A stretch of 40,401 bases of DNA from a virus. Under the pieces are notes generated by a model. The model saw only the letters and a program-made list of their open reading frames with translations. It was not told where the DNA came from and ran no database searches. The stretch is taken from IMG/VR virus record IMGVR_UViG_3300047408_000110, positions 1-40,401 of that record; one strand, given 5' to 3'. Shown piece after piece: positions 29,191 through 38,009 of the stretch; within the stretch, counting starts at the first letter, position 1, and every line of letters begins with the position of its first letter. The translations under genes were made by a program, and so were the position numbers.

Positions 29191-30695
29191 GACGTTGGCA
29201 GCTCGAATGCAGTGACGATCAGATTGGTGAAGTTGGTGGCGGCTGCTGCGTTGCTGCCACTTGCGCCAAGATCGAACCAATACTTGGTGTTGACAGTCAG
29301 ACCAGTGAGAAGCGCAGTCCACACGCCAGTGATGGGCTGGTTCGGTGAGCCCGGTGGTGTTTGATTGCGATTGCCAATCTTCGTGCCAACATACGCAGCG
29401 CCATTCGCTGGTGCTGTGCCAGTGCCATACAGCATGTCAATGAGTGAGAAGTAAGCGCCACCACTCGTGAAGAGTCCACCACAAGTGATCTGCACGAACA
29501 CTTTGCCACTGACTTTTGGCGTGATCGCTCCAGTTGCGCCAACACCAAGCATCTTGCCAGTTGTGCCAGTGACAGCAACAGGAGCCAGCTCAGCTGTCTG
29601 CACGAAAGCCAGTGGCGAGCCAAGACCAGTTGGAATCGCGAAGAAGCCACGAGCACCAGCTGCGTCTGTGCCATAATACTTGGACGCACCGGGCGTGGCT
29701 GCGTCGCCAGCCAAGTTGATCGTGTTGCCACTGCGCGAGAGCGACCACTGGAATGACAGTGGCGCTTCATACGAGCCAGCTGGTTGCGCGTCAGTGATGC
29801 CATAGCCAGACAGCGTTGTTGGCTTCGATGTGAGCGATGCGAAAGTGTGCGTGTGCGAGATCGACGCAAAGCCAGCAGCCACTTCAGACTTGGTGTAGGC
29901 ATCACTGATGCCATAGCCAGCCAGCGACGTTGGGATTGCTGTCAGCGACGCGAAGCTGTGCGTGTGGATTGCTGGCGCATACATTCCAGAATAGTCACTG
30001 CTGTTCGCAACCACAACACCAGTGCGACCAAACACGCTTGAAACTGGCGCAGGACCTGAAGGTGTTGGCAGAGCGAACCAGCCACGTTGACCACTTGCGT
30101 TCGTGCCATAGTAGCTGCTCGCTGCTGGTGATGCGATGTCGCCAACAAGCGTCGCTGTCGAGCCTTCGAGCGCTTGCTGGAGCGACTGCGCGAACGTGAA
30201 TGCGCCCTTGAATGATGAAACGTCAGCGAGCGAAGCTGTGCCAAGCCCCATGTAGAGACGCGCTGCAGCGCCATCTATGCGATCGAGAAAGCCACGACCG
30301 AAGCCAGTCGTCGTCAGCGCTGCGATCGCAGTGAGATCAGAGTCGAGTGGTTGCGCGTCAGTGATGGCATAGCCAGCCAGTGTGGTTGGTTTGCCACTCA
30401 GCTGCGCGAAGCTGTAGTCGTTGGCAGCTGGTGCGATCGCGCCAATGCGACCATTGAAACTCGTCACCCATGTTGGCACACCAGTGATCTTTGACCACGA
30501 GAGCGACGTCAACCACGATGGGTCTGAGTAGCTGCCAAGCGATGACAGCGCATTGGTGATCTTCGCTGCGTCGTAGTCGCCAGCTTGCGCGACGACTGCG
30601 CCAAGTCTGCCAAAGACGCTCGCCACAGTTGCGCCAACTGCATCACCTGGGTCGCCCTTGGGCCCTTTGAGATTGCCAGCAGGATTCCAGCTCAT
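29187..30695 (-). CDS. Tail fibre with collagen-like and fibre repeats, 502 aa
   Basis: ATG 30695 (ATGA overlap) gives MSWNPAGNLKGPKGDPGD, opening with a short collagen-like Gly-x-Pro stretch. VSSVFGR-G-VVA...DY units occur three times and LTSKPTTLSGYGITDAQ-type units four times, typical of phage long-fibre repeats. The C-terminal 130 residues look like a beta-sandwich head. It probably binds host receptors and may attach to the collagen-like tail of the gpW-like protein immediately upstream. Confidence 0.75.
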   Translation of the reverse strand: MSWNPAGNLKGPKGDPGDAVGATVASVFGRLGAVVAQAGDYDAAKITNALSSLGSYSDPSWLTSLSWSKITGVPTWVTSFNGRIGAIAPAANDYSFAQLSGKPTTLAGYAITDAQPLDSDLTAIAALTTTGFGRGFLDRIDGAAARLYMGLGTASLADVSSFKGAFTFAQSLQQALEGSTATLVGDIASPAASSYYGTNASGQRGWFALPTPSGPAPVSSVFGRTGVVVANSSDYSGMYAPAIHTHSFASLTAIPTSLAGYGISDAYTKSEVAAGFASISHTHTFASLTSKPTTLSGYGITDAQPAGSYEAPLSFQWSLSRSGNTINLAGDAATPGASKYYGTDAAGARGFFAIPTGLGSPLAFVQTAELAPVAVTGTTGKMLGVGATGAITPKVSGKVFVQITCGGLFTSGGAYFSLIDMLYGTGTAPANGAAYVGTKIGNRNQTPPGSPNQPITGVWTALLTGLTVNTKYWFDLGASGSNAAAATNFTNLIVTAFELPTS

Positions 30696-31450
30696 GACTT
30701 TTGTTGCGCCATCACTTTGCGCCAAGTTAATGTTACCGCGTCGAATTGAAACACGTCGCCACTGACCGTGTTGAGATACATGTCTTGTGGCTGCACGTCA
30801 GCACCAGCCACTGGCGCTGGGTCAGTGTCGCCAGTGAACCACAAGCTGCCACGCTTGCCAGTCTCGCCTTGCGGCCCTGCCACTTGCTTGATTGGTGGTT
30901 GCACGTTCATGATTGGCAGTGGTTGGTCGACCAGTGTTGGTGTGTCGAAGATGTTGTTGCGATCATATTGTGTGTCAGTTCCAAAGATCACGTTGCGAAC
31001 TCTCAGTTGAAGACTGCAGATCAAGTGACCAGCGATCACGTCGCCATCGAAGCGAATGTTGACGATCTCCACGCGCGGCTCCCAAAAGTAGAGCGCGTCA
31101 ATGATCGCGATCGTTGCTTGCGATGCTTGGTTGATTGGCAGATCGACGATCGACTGGTCGATGCCAAGCAAGCGTTCAAGAGCAGCGCTGAACAGTGGCG
31201 TCGCCAAGATCGTCTTCACGTTCTGAAAGATTTCCTTGTAAGCGATCGCACCGAAGTCGATCACTTCGAAGCTGAGCATGTTCAGTGGTATGCCATCAGC
31301 GTCAGCAAACTTGATGCGCCAGTTCTCAGCGAGATCAGACAGCTGACCATACCCAGGGAACGCTTTCTTCAACACTGGTGGCGTCTGCGTGCCAATGGTT
31401 GGCAGCTTTGGTGGCGTCGAAAAGATTGGTGGTGTGTCTGTTGTTGGCAT
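30692..31450 (-). CDS. gpW/gp25-like baseplate wedge protein with collagen-like tail, 252 aa
   Basis: Residues about 65-165 (IAYKEIFQNVKTILATPLFSAALERLLGID...IIDALYFWEPRVEIVNIRF) match the GPW/gp25 wedge family. The protein is twice the usual length. It has a Pro-rich N-terminus and a C-terminal extension with GPQGETGKRGSLWFTGDTDP, a short collagen-like/fibre-docking segment like that of the neighbouring fibre. It probably nucleates the baseplate wedge and carries a fibre-attachment module. Confidence 0.75.
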   Translation of the reverse strand: MPTTDTPPIFSTPPKLPTIGTQTPPVLKKAFPGYGQLSDLAENWRIKFADADGIPLNMLSFEVIDFGAIAYKEIFQNVKTILATPLFSAALERLLGIDQSIVDLPINQASQATIAIIDALYFWEPRVEIVNIRFDGDVIAGHLICSLQLRVRNVIFGTDTQYDRNNIFDTPTLVDQPLPIMNVQPPIKQVAGPQGETGKRGSLWFTGDTDPAPVAGADVQPQDMYLNTVSGDVFQFDAVTLTWRKVMAQQKS

Positions 31451-31452
31451 GA

Positions 31453-31926
31453 TCAGATCGCTCCAGAGCCAATGAAACCTTGCGCGAAGCCTGGGATGCC
31501 AAACTGCGACAACAAGCCTTCAGTGAATGGAATGTATTCTTGAAACATGACTGACAGCTCGACAGCGATCAGTCGACCACCAGCGAGCCAGTTCTTGTGT
31601 GTCTCTTGCAGCTCAGTGATGACGAACAACGACAACCCAGGGCCCATTGGCTTGCCACCAATGATCAGTGGCGCAGCCAGCGCGTTCTCATGGAACAGAT
31701 GCCACTGCGCCAAGAGTGGCAGTGGGTCGCCACACCAGCTCGCGTTCAAGCTGACTTTCATCTCGATCTTCAGCAGATCGTTGCCAGCCCATTCGAGCAG
31801 TGGCTTGCGCAGATGCACCATGTGCGTGCTATAGCGTCCAGTGTAGTGGCGATTGACGTCTTCGAACGTCATGATGCGCCCTTGTAGTCGACCAAAGATG
31901 ATTGCGCCAAAGAGTCCTTCAACCAT
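31453..31926 (-). CDS. gpU-like tail protein, 157 aa
   Basis: ATG 31926. The N-terminal region, the central LLAQWHLFHENALAAPLIIGGKPMGPGLSLFVIT and the final IAVELSVMFQEYIP strand follow the phage P2 gpU pattern, a tail completion/terminator-type protein. Overlaps the gpV-like gene by eight bases. Confidence 0.65.
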   Translation of the reverse strand: MVEGLFGAIIFGRLQGRIMTFEDVNRHYTGRYSTHMVHLRKPLLEWAGNDLLKIEMKVSLNASWCGDPLPLLAQWHLFHENALAAPLIIGGKPMGPGLSLFVITELQETHKNWLAGGRLIAVELSVMFQEYIPFTEGLLSQFGIPGFAQGFIGSGAI

Positions 31927-32704
31927 GTCGTTGCTCCAGTTGTGTCACGCGTGTTTCGAGCGCTTCAATGCGCGCCAGCAGCTCAGCTTCGCGCGTGCTC
32001 GCTTGGTGAAAGCCACGACTGTCTTGATGCACAAGCGTCGTGGTCATGCCACCAACGTGCGTGATGTTGCCAGTGATCTTCACCAAGCCAGTCAGCTCGA
32101 TGTTGGTCGCTTCCAGTTTGATCGTCTGCTGCTTGATCGTGACTGTGCCAGATGGACTTTCGACGTTGACGTTGCCAGTCGCTGACTTGATCAGCATGTC
32201 GCCATCACCAACGATCGAGACTTTGCCACCATCAGTGGTCGAGATGTCGATGTCTTTCTTGACTGTGGTCTTCACGCCACCTTTGAAGTCTTGCGTCAAG
32301 AACACGTCAGCGTCTTCGTTCGCGTCGTGCTTCTCGATGTGACCACCTTCCCATTCACAATAGTCGACCAGTGCGTCAGTCACTGGTGGTGGGTCTTTGC
32401 TCGTGTAGAGCGAGCCAATGACCATGTAGTTGCTTGTCCCGTTTGGCAGCTTGACCATCAGCACGTTGTCGCCAAGTCGTGGCATGGCGAAACTCTTCTT
32501 GGCTTTCGACGCGATCTGCATCACTGGCACTGGCTTGGTGATCAGTGGGTTGCCACTGTGGTCGACGCGATCTGCCATGATCACGCGCACGTTGGCGCCC
32601 TTCTCAGTGGCTTCGATCTTGGACACCTTGCCAACACACACAGCGACGCCAAAGCGATTGTCCCAGCCTTTGGTGTAGTCAGTGTCTGACAAGATATTCT
32701 TCAT
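31919..32704 (-). CDS. gpV-like baseplate spike/assembly protein, 261 aa
   Basis: MKNILSDTDY at 32704 overlaps the upstream stop. An N-terminal OB-fold-like domain (RFGVAVCVGKVSKIE...ADRVDHSG, GDNVLMVKLPNG) is followed by repeating beta strands (ISTTDGGKVSIVGDGDMLIKSATGNVNVES) of a triple beta-helix spike. The chain ends in a coiled coil rather than the metal-binding HxH tip of P2 gpV. Forms the membrane-puncturing spike under the tube. Confidence 0.8.
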   Translation of the reverse strand: MKNILSDTDYTKGWDNRFGVAVCVGKVSKIEATEKGANVRVIMADRVDHSGNPLITKPVPVMQIASKAKKSFAMPRLGDNVLMVKLPNGTSNYMVIGSLYTSKDPPPVTDALVDYCEWEGGHIEKHDANEDADVFLTQDFKGGVKTTVKKDIDISTTDGGKVSIVGDGDMLIKSATGNVNVESPSGTVTIKQQTIKLEATNIELTGLVKITGNITHVGGMTTTLVHQDSRGFHQASTREAELLARIEALETRVTQLEQRHG

Positions 32705-33843
32705 AGGTTCTTCAAGCAGCGTCTGATCGTCAGCTCTGTCTTGTATTCTGGCGCAACTTCGTGGTGCGCAGATTCGACGAACCACTTGCCATCGTATTGA
32801 CCAACACCAACCAGCATCAGCGTCATGCCAGAAGCGAGCAGTGGATTGCCAATCGACATCTCGATCTTGCCAACATACTTGTGCTTGTTCTTGTTGCGCA
32901 CGATCGACTTCGCCATGTTGACGTCGTCAGCGTTCCAGTTCTCATTGCTCCCGGGCGTCACTGGCACTTCGCGCAGCGATGGGTCGCCAATGCTGTCGCC
33001 ACTGTCGCTGTCGCCATCATGGTCTTGGCTGGTGTTCTGATCATTCTCGTCATCTTCGTCTTCGTCTTCATCGTCAGCTTCGCCTTCTTCAGTGTCGCCA
33101 GTGCCAACGTTGACGTGCTTGACTTTCGCTTTCTTGGTCGTGTCCACGACTGTGGTTGTGAACGTGCCACCAGCCATGCGATACGCAGCCAGACCAGTCA
33201 TCGCTGCTGTGTTGCCATAAAGCAGCGCGAACTTTGGCGCTTGATCTTCGAGCTGCTGCTCGTCGAACACAGTGACGGTGTTGCGATGCACTTTGATCGC
33301 CAGCTTCGCGTTCTCTGCACGCTTCATGATGTAAGCGAGCGCGCTCTCGTCGTGCTGCTCAGTGCGCAGATACTGCGGGTTGTTGGTCGCTTTATAGTCA
33401 AGCTTCATCTTGTTCTCGTCTTCGACGATCTGCTTCATGACGTCTTTGAGCGTCGAGCCTTCCCAACCACGCGACTCGATGCTTGACTTCAAGCGCACGT
33501 TGGTTGGAATCGAATTGCCTTTGACGGTCACAGTGTGGTCTGGCAAAGAGAACTCGATCGAGTCAATCCAGAAGCGACCACAATCAAGCTTCACTGCTGT
33601 TGCGAATGGCGCGAACCAGCGCTCTGCGCTGATGCCAATGTCGAGAAAAGCGCCCTTCTTTGGCATCCAGTCGTTGATGAAGCGCTTGTCGCGATCAGCC
33701 AGCTTCAGCTCAAGATCGTCAGCTTTCTTGCCGTCGCAGTTGTCTTCGACAGTCATGCTCACGAAGTATGGCTCAAGCTTCGAGTAGTAGTCTGTGCCGT
33801 CCATCATGATCACTGGTCGCGCAGCTCTGGCTTGAATGATCAT
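32701..33843 (-). CDS. gpD-like tail protein (late control D family), 380 aa
   Basis: ATG 33843. LELKLADRDKRFINDWMPKKGAFLDIGI..., then FWIDSIEFSLPDHTVTVKGNSIP and ESRGWEGSTLKDVMKQI are the gpD/gp27-type hub signatures. An exceptionally acidic, low-complexity insert (about residues 252-285, Asp/Glu/Ser/Asn) interrupts the hub fold. The C-terminus YDGKWFVESAHHEVAPEY is conserved in the family. Forms the baseplate hub between tube and spike. Confidence 0.82.
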   Translation of the reverse strand: MIIQARAARPVIMMDGTDYYSKLEPYFVSMTVEDNCDGKKADDLELKLADRDKRFINDWMPKKGAFLDIGISAERWFAPFATAVKLDCGRFWIDSIEFSLPDHTVTVKGNSIPTNVRLKSSIESRGWEGSTLKDVMKQIVEDENKMKLDYKATNNPQYLRTEQHDESALAYIMKRAENAKLAIKVHRNTVTVFDEQQLEDQAPKFALLYGNTAAMTGLAAYRMAGGTFTTTVVDTTKKAKVKHVNVGTGDTEEGEADDEDEDEDDENDQNTSQDHDGDSDSGDSIGDPSLREVPVTPGSNENWNADDVNMAKSIVRNKNKHKYVGKIEMSIGNPLLASGMTLMLVGVGQYDGKWFVESAHHEVAPEYKTELTIRRCLKNL

Positions 33844-34073
33844 AGCGTGATGATGCGCTTCTCTTCTGGTGGCGCTTCTGCCAAGCGCAACACGCCACCA
33901 TGCAACTTGTGCTTGATGAAGTTCATCAGCTTTCGCTGACCAGCTGGCTCGATTGGAGCAACACGCTGAACTGGCTTGGTCTTGCCATGCTCGCGCGTGA
34001 AGACGACCACGAGCACACCAACCACTTCAGCTTGCAGCTGCGTCGACTCGATCACTGGTGATGGCTCTGGCAT
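33840..34073 (-). CDS. Hypothetical tail-operon protein, 77 aa
   Basis: ATG 34073, one base after the gpX-like stop; its own stop overlaps gpD's ATG. Begins MPEPSPVIESTQLQAEVVGVLVVVF, beta-rich N-terminus with a basic middle. No family recognised; position between gpX and gpD suggests a baseplate hub accessory. Confidence 0.6.
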   Translation of the reverse strand: MPEPSPVIESTQLQAEVVGVLVVVFTREHGKTKPVQRVAPIEPAGQRKLMNFIKHKLHGGVLRLAEAPPEEKRIITL

Positions 34074-34074
34074 G

Positions 34075-34407
34075 TTATGGGATGAAGGTTGCTGACGTCC
34101 ACGGGACAAGTGGCACTTCAGTCGCAACTGCCACGTCTGGCACGATCACAGCGATGCCAGCTGGAAAGTTGCTGATCTCGCGCAGCGCGTGGTTCGCTTC
34201 GATTAGTCGAAACATCAGATGCTCGTTGCCACGCTTGCGACCATACGCACGAATGGCGAGCGTGTCCCACCAGTCGCCTTGCGTCGAGATGATGATGCGC
34301 GCTGGCTTTGGTTGACCCAACGCAATCCACGTCGCGTCGCGAACGAATGCGACTTGTGGTGGTGTGCCAAAGATTGGTGGTGGGTCGATCGTCGCTTTGT
34401 TATCCAT
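34075..34407 (-). CDS. gpX-like tail protein with LysM-like fold, 110 aa
   Basis: ATG 34407. The core STQGDWWDTLAIRAYGRKRGNEHLMFRLIEANHALREISNFPAGIAVIVPDV matches the phage tail protein X/LysM pattern (T-x-G-D-x-W-D-x-I-A-x-x-x-Y-G). The N-terminal extension is Pro-rich. The gpX family caps or stabilises the baseplate hub. Confidence 0.78.
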   Translation of the reverse strand: MDNKATIDPPPIFGTPPQVAFVRDATWIALGQPKPARIIISTQGDWWDTLAIRAYGRKRGNEHLMFRLIEANHALREISNFPAGIAVIVPDVAVATEVPLVPWTSATFIP

Positions 34408-36778
34408 AGCCGCCCTCGTAGCTCAGACGTCGCTCGTGTGTCTGTGCTCTTTTGAACTTGTCAACGAAGTCGCGAGCGAGCGATCGCAGTCGCGTGTCGA
34501 GCGCGCTCTGCTCAGCTTCGCTGGCGTTGCCATGAATCGTGATGACTGGATTGAAGTGAACCGCTGTGCCACCAAGCGCGCCACCAGCTTTGAGTGGCAC
34601 GACAGCTTCAGGCCCTGCTTCACCAAACACGCCAACAGTTGGTTTGGTGAAGATGCCACCAGCTGCGTATCGCGCCAGCATTGGTGGCACACCTGATGGC
34701 GCAGCTTTGGCTTGAGCTGCTTGTGCTTTCATGGCTCTGACCCAAGGCATGTCAGGACCCTCTATACCAAAGCGCTCGCCAACGTCCAGCGTCTGTGGGC
34801 CGCCAGCAAAGCCAACTGTGCCAGACGCGTTGCCTGTCGCATAGCCAGAGACGTTGCTGCCAGCTTGAACTTTGCTGAGAAGACCAGCATACTGCGCAGC
34901 AGTTCGCGCGCTGACGCTCTGGTTGCGAACTGGCTCTGGATAGTAGTTGGGGTCATGGACAGCATAGGCAAGCGTCTGGTTGCGCGATGCTGCTCGATTG
35001 AACAGCTCTTCTTGAAAAGCTTGCTGCGCCAGCAGCGCTCTGGCGCTCGTGCCTTCACCAACTTCTTGCTTGGTGCGCTGGTAGACAGCGCGCATCACTT
35101 CAGGGTCTTTCAGCTCGTCAGCGTAGTTCTTGCGAACTTCTGCCAGCGAAGCTATTGGCACACCGCCAGCCATCTTTGCTGCTGCTTGCGCTTCGCTCAA
35201 GCCACCACCAGCACCAGCAGCTTGACCAGTGCTCACTGTCTCGCCATACGCTGTCGCAGCGTCTTTGCCTTCGCTGAACATCTTCTTGATGCCTGACCAA
35301 CTGAAGCCCTTCATCCACGTCCAGATCGACTTGATGTCTTCGAACACTCGCAAGAAGTAATCTTTGAACGCTTTGCCAACTTCTTTCGCGATCGCGATCA
35401 GTGACGTCTTCCACCAGCCCATCAGATCGACCATGTCGTGCCAGACTTTCTCCCATGCTTTGCCAACACCAGTGAAGTCGCCAGTGAACAGCGCGACCAC
35501 TGTTGCCCACAGCGCTTTGATGAAGTCGAAGCCAGTCTGGAACGACAGCTTGAAGCCTTCGATCAAGTGCTCGATCACAGCTGTCGTGGCTGGAAACATC
35601 TCTTTGAGCGTGTCCCAGTTGTAGATGACCACAGCGACAGCTGCAGCCAGCGCGACGACAGCAGCGACGATCAGACCAACTGTGCTGGTCATCAGAATGA
35701 GAATTGGCAGAATGCTGCTGATCACGCTCAGTCCAACGAACAGACCCACCAGAATGCCAACTGTGATCGCAAGCCCTTTGAAGTGTTTCTCGCACCACGT
35801 CAACACGTCTTTGATCTGCTGGAAGCGCTCAGACTTTTGGAACTCATGCCACCACGGAATCAGCTGCGTGCGCACCACGTTGCCAAGCTTCGTGACAAGC
35901 TTCAACAGCAGCTTCATGACTGCCACGATCAGTGGCTCGACTTCTGGCAGCGCTTCTTTCCACGCATCAGCCAGCTGTGCTTGAGCTGGCAACAGCACTT
36001 CGCCAATGTTGCCAGCCATCGTCTTCATCGCATTCTGGAACTTGACCAGCTTGCCTTCTGGCGTGTTGGCAGCTTCTTCATTCACGTTCTTGTAGTTGTC
36101 GCCAAGTATCTTCATCAGCGCGTTGTAGCGTGGTATGCGACCGATGATGGTCTTGAACCATGTGGCTTGCTCTTTTGGTATGTCGACGCCTTGCGCTTGC
36201 AGCGCTTTCACGTTGCCACTGACCATTGACTTTCTGAACGCTTCAGCCATGCCCTTGCCTTCTTCTGCAGTCGCTGTGGGTCCCATCGTGGCGACCAGCA
36301 CATCAGCCAGCTTGTCAGTCGTTCGCTGGATGGCAGCTGATGGCAGCTTCGCGCGCGCCAAGATCACTGACATGTCGTCGAGAATGTCTTTGTGAAGCAC
36401 ACCTTGCTTTTCGAGCGCTGCGTTGTGCTCATAGATTCGCTTCAGTTCTTCTTCAGCTGCGCCTTTGCCCTTCTTCTTGATGTCATCCATCATGCGCAGC
36501 GACACCAGCAAACTGCGCGTGCGCTGGTGCGCTTCGATCGCTTCTTGGCTCGCGCCACCAAAGATTTGCTTGAAGATGTTCGCAGCCAGAAAGCTGCCAA
36601 AGAGCGCGAACAAACCACCAAAGCCGAACGTCAGCTTCTTGACCAGACTGGTGGTGCGCGCTGTCGACGCTTGCAGACTCTTCATGCGCGACTGCGCTTG
36701 CGCCATCGCGCCTTTGAACGAGCCAAGCAGCTTCGCGCCAATCGAAAAGATTGCTGTGTATTCGCGCTTTGCTCCCAC
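34400..36778 (-). CDS. Tail tape measure protein, 792 aa
   Basis: GTG 36778 is preceded by AGGAGGT, the best ribosome site in the tail operon. Long helical N-terminus, then AANIFKQIFGGASQEA. Hydrophobic segments at about 365-425 (ITVGILVGLFVGLSVISSI, GLIVAAVVALAAAVAVVIYNW) are typical of tape measures that later insert into the host membrane. A Gly/Ala-rich stretch and a C-terminal domain follow. Length sets tail length. Position after the frameshifted chaperone pair agrees. Confidence 0.88.
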   Translation of the reverse strand: MGAKREYTAIFSIGAKLLGSFKGAMAQAQSRMKSLQASTARTTSLVKKLTFGFGGLFALFGSFLAANIFKQIFGGASQEAIEAHQRTRSLLVSLRMMDDIKKKGKGAAEEELKRIYEHNAALEKQGVLHKDILDDMSVILARAKLPSAAIQRTTDKLADVLVATMGPTATAEEGKGMAEAFRKSMVSGNVKALQAQGVDIPKEQATWFKTIIGRIPRYNALMKILGDNYKNVNEEAANTPEGKLVKFQNAMKTMAGNIGEVLLPAQAQLADAWKEALPEVEPLIVAVMKLLLKLVTKLGNVVRTQLIPWWHEFQKSERFQQIKDVLTWCEKHFKGLAITVGILVGLFVGLSVISSILPILILMTSTVGLIVAAVVALAAAVAVVIYNWDTLKEMFPATTAVIEHLIEGFKLSFQTGFDFIKALWATVVALFTGDFTGVGKAWEKVWHDMVDLMGWWKTSLIAIAKEVGKAFKDYFLRVFEDIKSIWTWMKGFSWSGIKKMFSEGKDAATAYGETVSTGQAAGAGGGLSEAQAAAKMAGGVPIASLAEVRKNYADELKDPEVMRAVYQRTKQEVGEGTSARALLAQQAFQEELFNRAASRNQTLAYAVHDPNYYPEPVRNQSVSARTAAQYAGLLSKVQAGSNVSGYATGNASGTVGFAGGPQTLDVGERFGIEGPDMPWVRAMKAQAAQAKAAPSGVPPMLARYAAGGIFTKPTVGVFGEAGPEAVVPLKAGGALGGTAVHFNPVITIHGNASEAEQSALDTRLRSLARDFVDKFKRAQTHERRLSYEGGYG

Positions 36779-36786
36779 TGGCTACT

Positions 36787-36972
36787 TCACCTCCTTTCGT
36801 TCTCTTGCTTCAGCTGCTGGTCTAGTTCCAGCGTGTATTTCAACAGCTCGTCAATCGGCAGCTCTAACCAGTAGCCAACGCCGCCACCACTGGCGCGCGC
36901 CAGACGCAGTGAAACACTGCGCAGGAGATCGCTTACGCTTTCTCCTCTTCCGAAGAGCTGCCAAAGATTTTT
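36787..36972 (-). CDS. Tail assembly chaperone extension (E'-like) reached by -1 frameshift
   Basis: A frame in the -1 register relative to the upstream chaperone stays open from a stop upstream of 36978 to TGA 36787-36789, with no ATG, GTG or TTG near its beginning. It encodes GESVSDLLRSVSLRLARASGGGVGYWLELPIDELLKYTLELD... A run of five A on the minus strand (36972-36968, context CTAAAAATC) allows Lys-tRNA to slip back one base. The fusion would be about 208 residues (148 from the upstream gene plus 60). This E/E' layout directly before the tape measure is a hallmark of long-tailed phages. Confidence 0.7.
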   Translation of the reverse strand, partial: KNLWQLFGRGESVSDLLRSVSLRLARASGGGVGYWLELPIDELLKYTLELDQQLKQENERR

Positions 36973-37412
36973 AGTGCTTTACTCTGCAGCGCAGTGAATT
37001 GTCGAATCTGAAGCTTCTTGATCACGCCCGTTGGCACGTCAGCAGCGTGCGCGATGACGATCGTGTGAAACTCAGGGTTCATCTGCGCGAATGGAATCTC
37101 GCCTTTGGTGGCTGGTCTGAACATGTGGCGGAACTCTCGCTCTGCTCTGATGTAGTCCATGCCAACCATCTTGTCGAAGTCGCACACCAGCTCTTTGTAG
37201 GTCTTGCCGTCATACACGACTGGTGGGTCGAGCGCCAGTCTCACTGGCTTCTGTGGCGGGTCGACTGCCAGCTCTTCGAATTGCGACTCTTCGACAAGCT
37301 GCGTGACTTCTGCGTGCTGCTCTTCGTTGTTGGTGGTGCTGCCATGCTCAAGCACAGCTGGCTCGTCGCCAGTTGGCTTGCGTGTTTCTTTCTCCAATAG
37401 TGTTCTGTCCAT
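36933..37412 (-). CDS. Tail assembly chaperone (gpE-like), 159 aa
   Basis: ATG 37412. Polar N-terminal 65 residues, then YDGKTYKELVCDFDKMVGMDYIRAEREFRHM...NPEFHTIVIAHAADVPTGVIKKL, the pattern of gp41/gpE-type tail assembly chaperones. It ends GSSSEEEKA unless ribosomes slip at the A-run near codon 148. Binds the tape measure during tail assembly and is not in the finished virion in studied phages. Confidence 0.78.
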   Translation of the reverse strand: MDRTLLEKETRKPTGDEPAVLEHGSTTNNEEQHAEVTQLVEESQFEELAVDPPQKPVRLALDPPVVYDGKTYKELVCDFDKMVGMDYIRAEREFRHMFRPATKGEIPFAQMNPEFHTIVIAHAADVPTGVIKKLQIRQFTALQSKALKIFGSSSEEEKA

Positions 37413-37448
37413 GTTTCTACTTGTAGAGAATCACCACCACCAGCGCAA

Positions 37449-37976
37449 TCACAATCCGATCAGCTGGCGAATGCGACGCGCGTTGTCGACCAGCTGAATG
37501 CCATTGAACCAGCGACAGACTGCGTTCTCTTTGTCGATCTCCAGCATGATCTGGTCGTTGCGCAGCACGCGCAAATTGATCAGTTCGTATTCGCTCTCAC
37601 CTTCGCCCTTCGTGCCAACTTCCAGCTTGCCAAGATTGAACGACTTTGGAGCAGTGCCCATGATGAAGCGCCAGCCAACGTGAATGATCTTGTTCGTGCC
37701 ACTGTCGTGCATCTGGTTGGCAGCCCACGCATCGAGCTGCGCGCCATCTTGAATGGTGGCGAAGACTGCGCTGTCGACGATTGTAATCCACTTCAGCTTG
37801 ACGCTGAGTGGCTGGAAGTGCGCTTGCACTGGCATGTCGATCGTGCCAAAGATGCCACTGCCCTTCAGCTCGTCAGTGAGATTCTGAATGTTTGGCAGCT
37901 CGACGTCTGCCATTCCGATCAGACGTTTGCCAGCCAGAAAGATTGAGAAGTTCGCGACGTGGTTTGGTATTTGCAT
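37449..37976 (-). CDS. Major tail tube protein (FII-like), 175 aa
   Basis: ATG 37976. MQIPNHVANFSIFLAGKRLIGMADVELPNI is the typical N-terminus of the phage P2 FII tube family. The length of 175 residues and ending DNARRIRQLIGL also match. Polymerises into the inner tail tube around the tape measure; lies immediately downstream of the sheath gene. Confidence 0.88.
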   Translation of the reverse strand: MQIPNHVANFSIFLAGKRLIGMADVELPNIQNLTDELKGSGIFGTIDMPVQAHFQPLSVKLKWITIVDSAVFATIQDGAQLDAWAANQMHDSGTNKIIHVGWRFIMGTAPKSFNLGKLEVGTKGEGESEYELINLRVLRNDQIMLEIDKENAVCRWFNGIQLVDNARRIRQLIGL

Positions 37977-38009
37977 TGTGGTGCTCCTTGTTGGTGTGTT
38001 GGTTGGTGG

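Noticed and set aside
37416-37451. 11-codon hydrophobic frame (GTG ATT GCG ...) between the tube stop and the chaperone start
   Set aside because: Overlaps the tube TGA and could couple translation, but it is too short and has no independent support.
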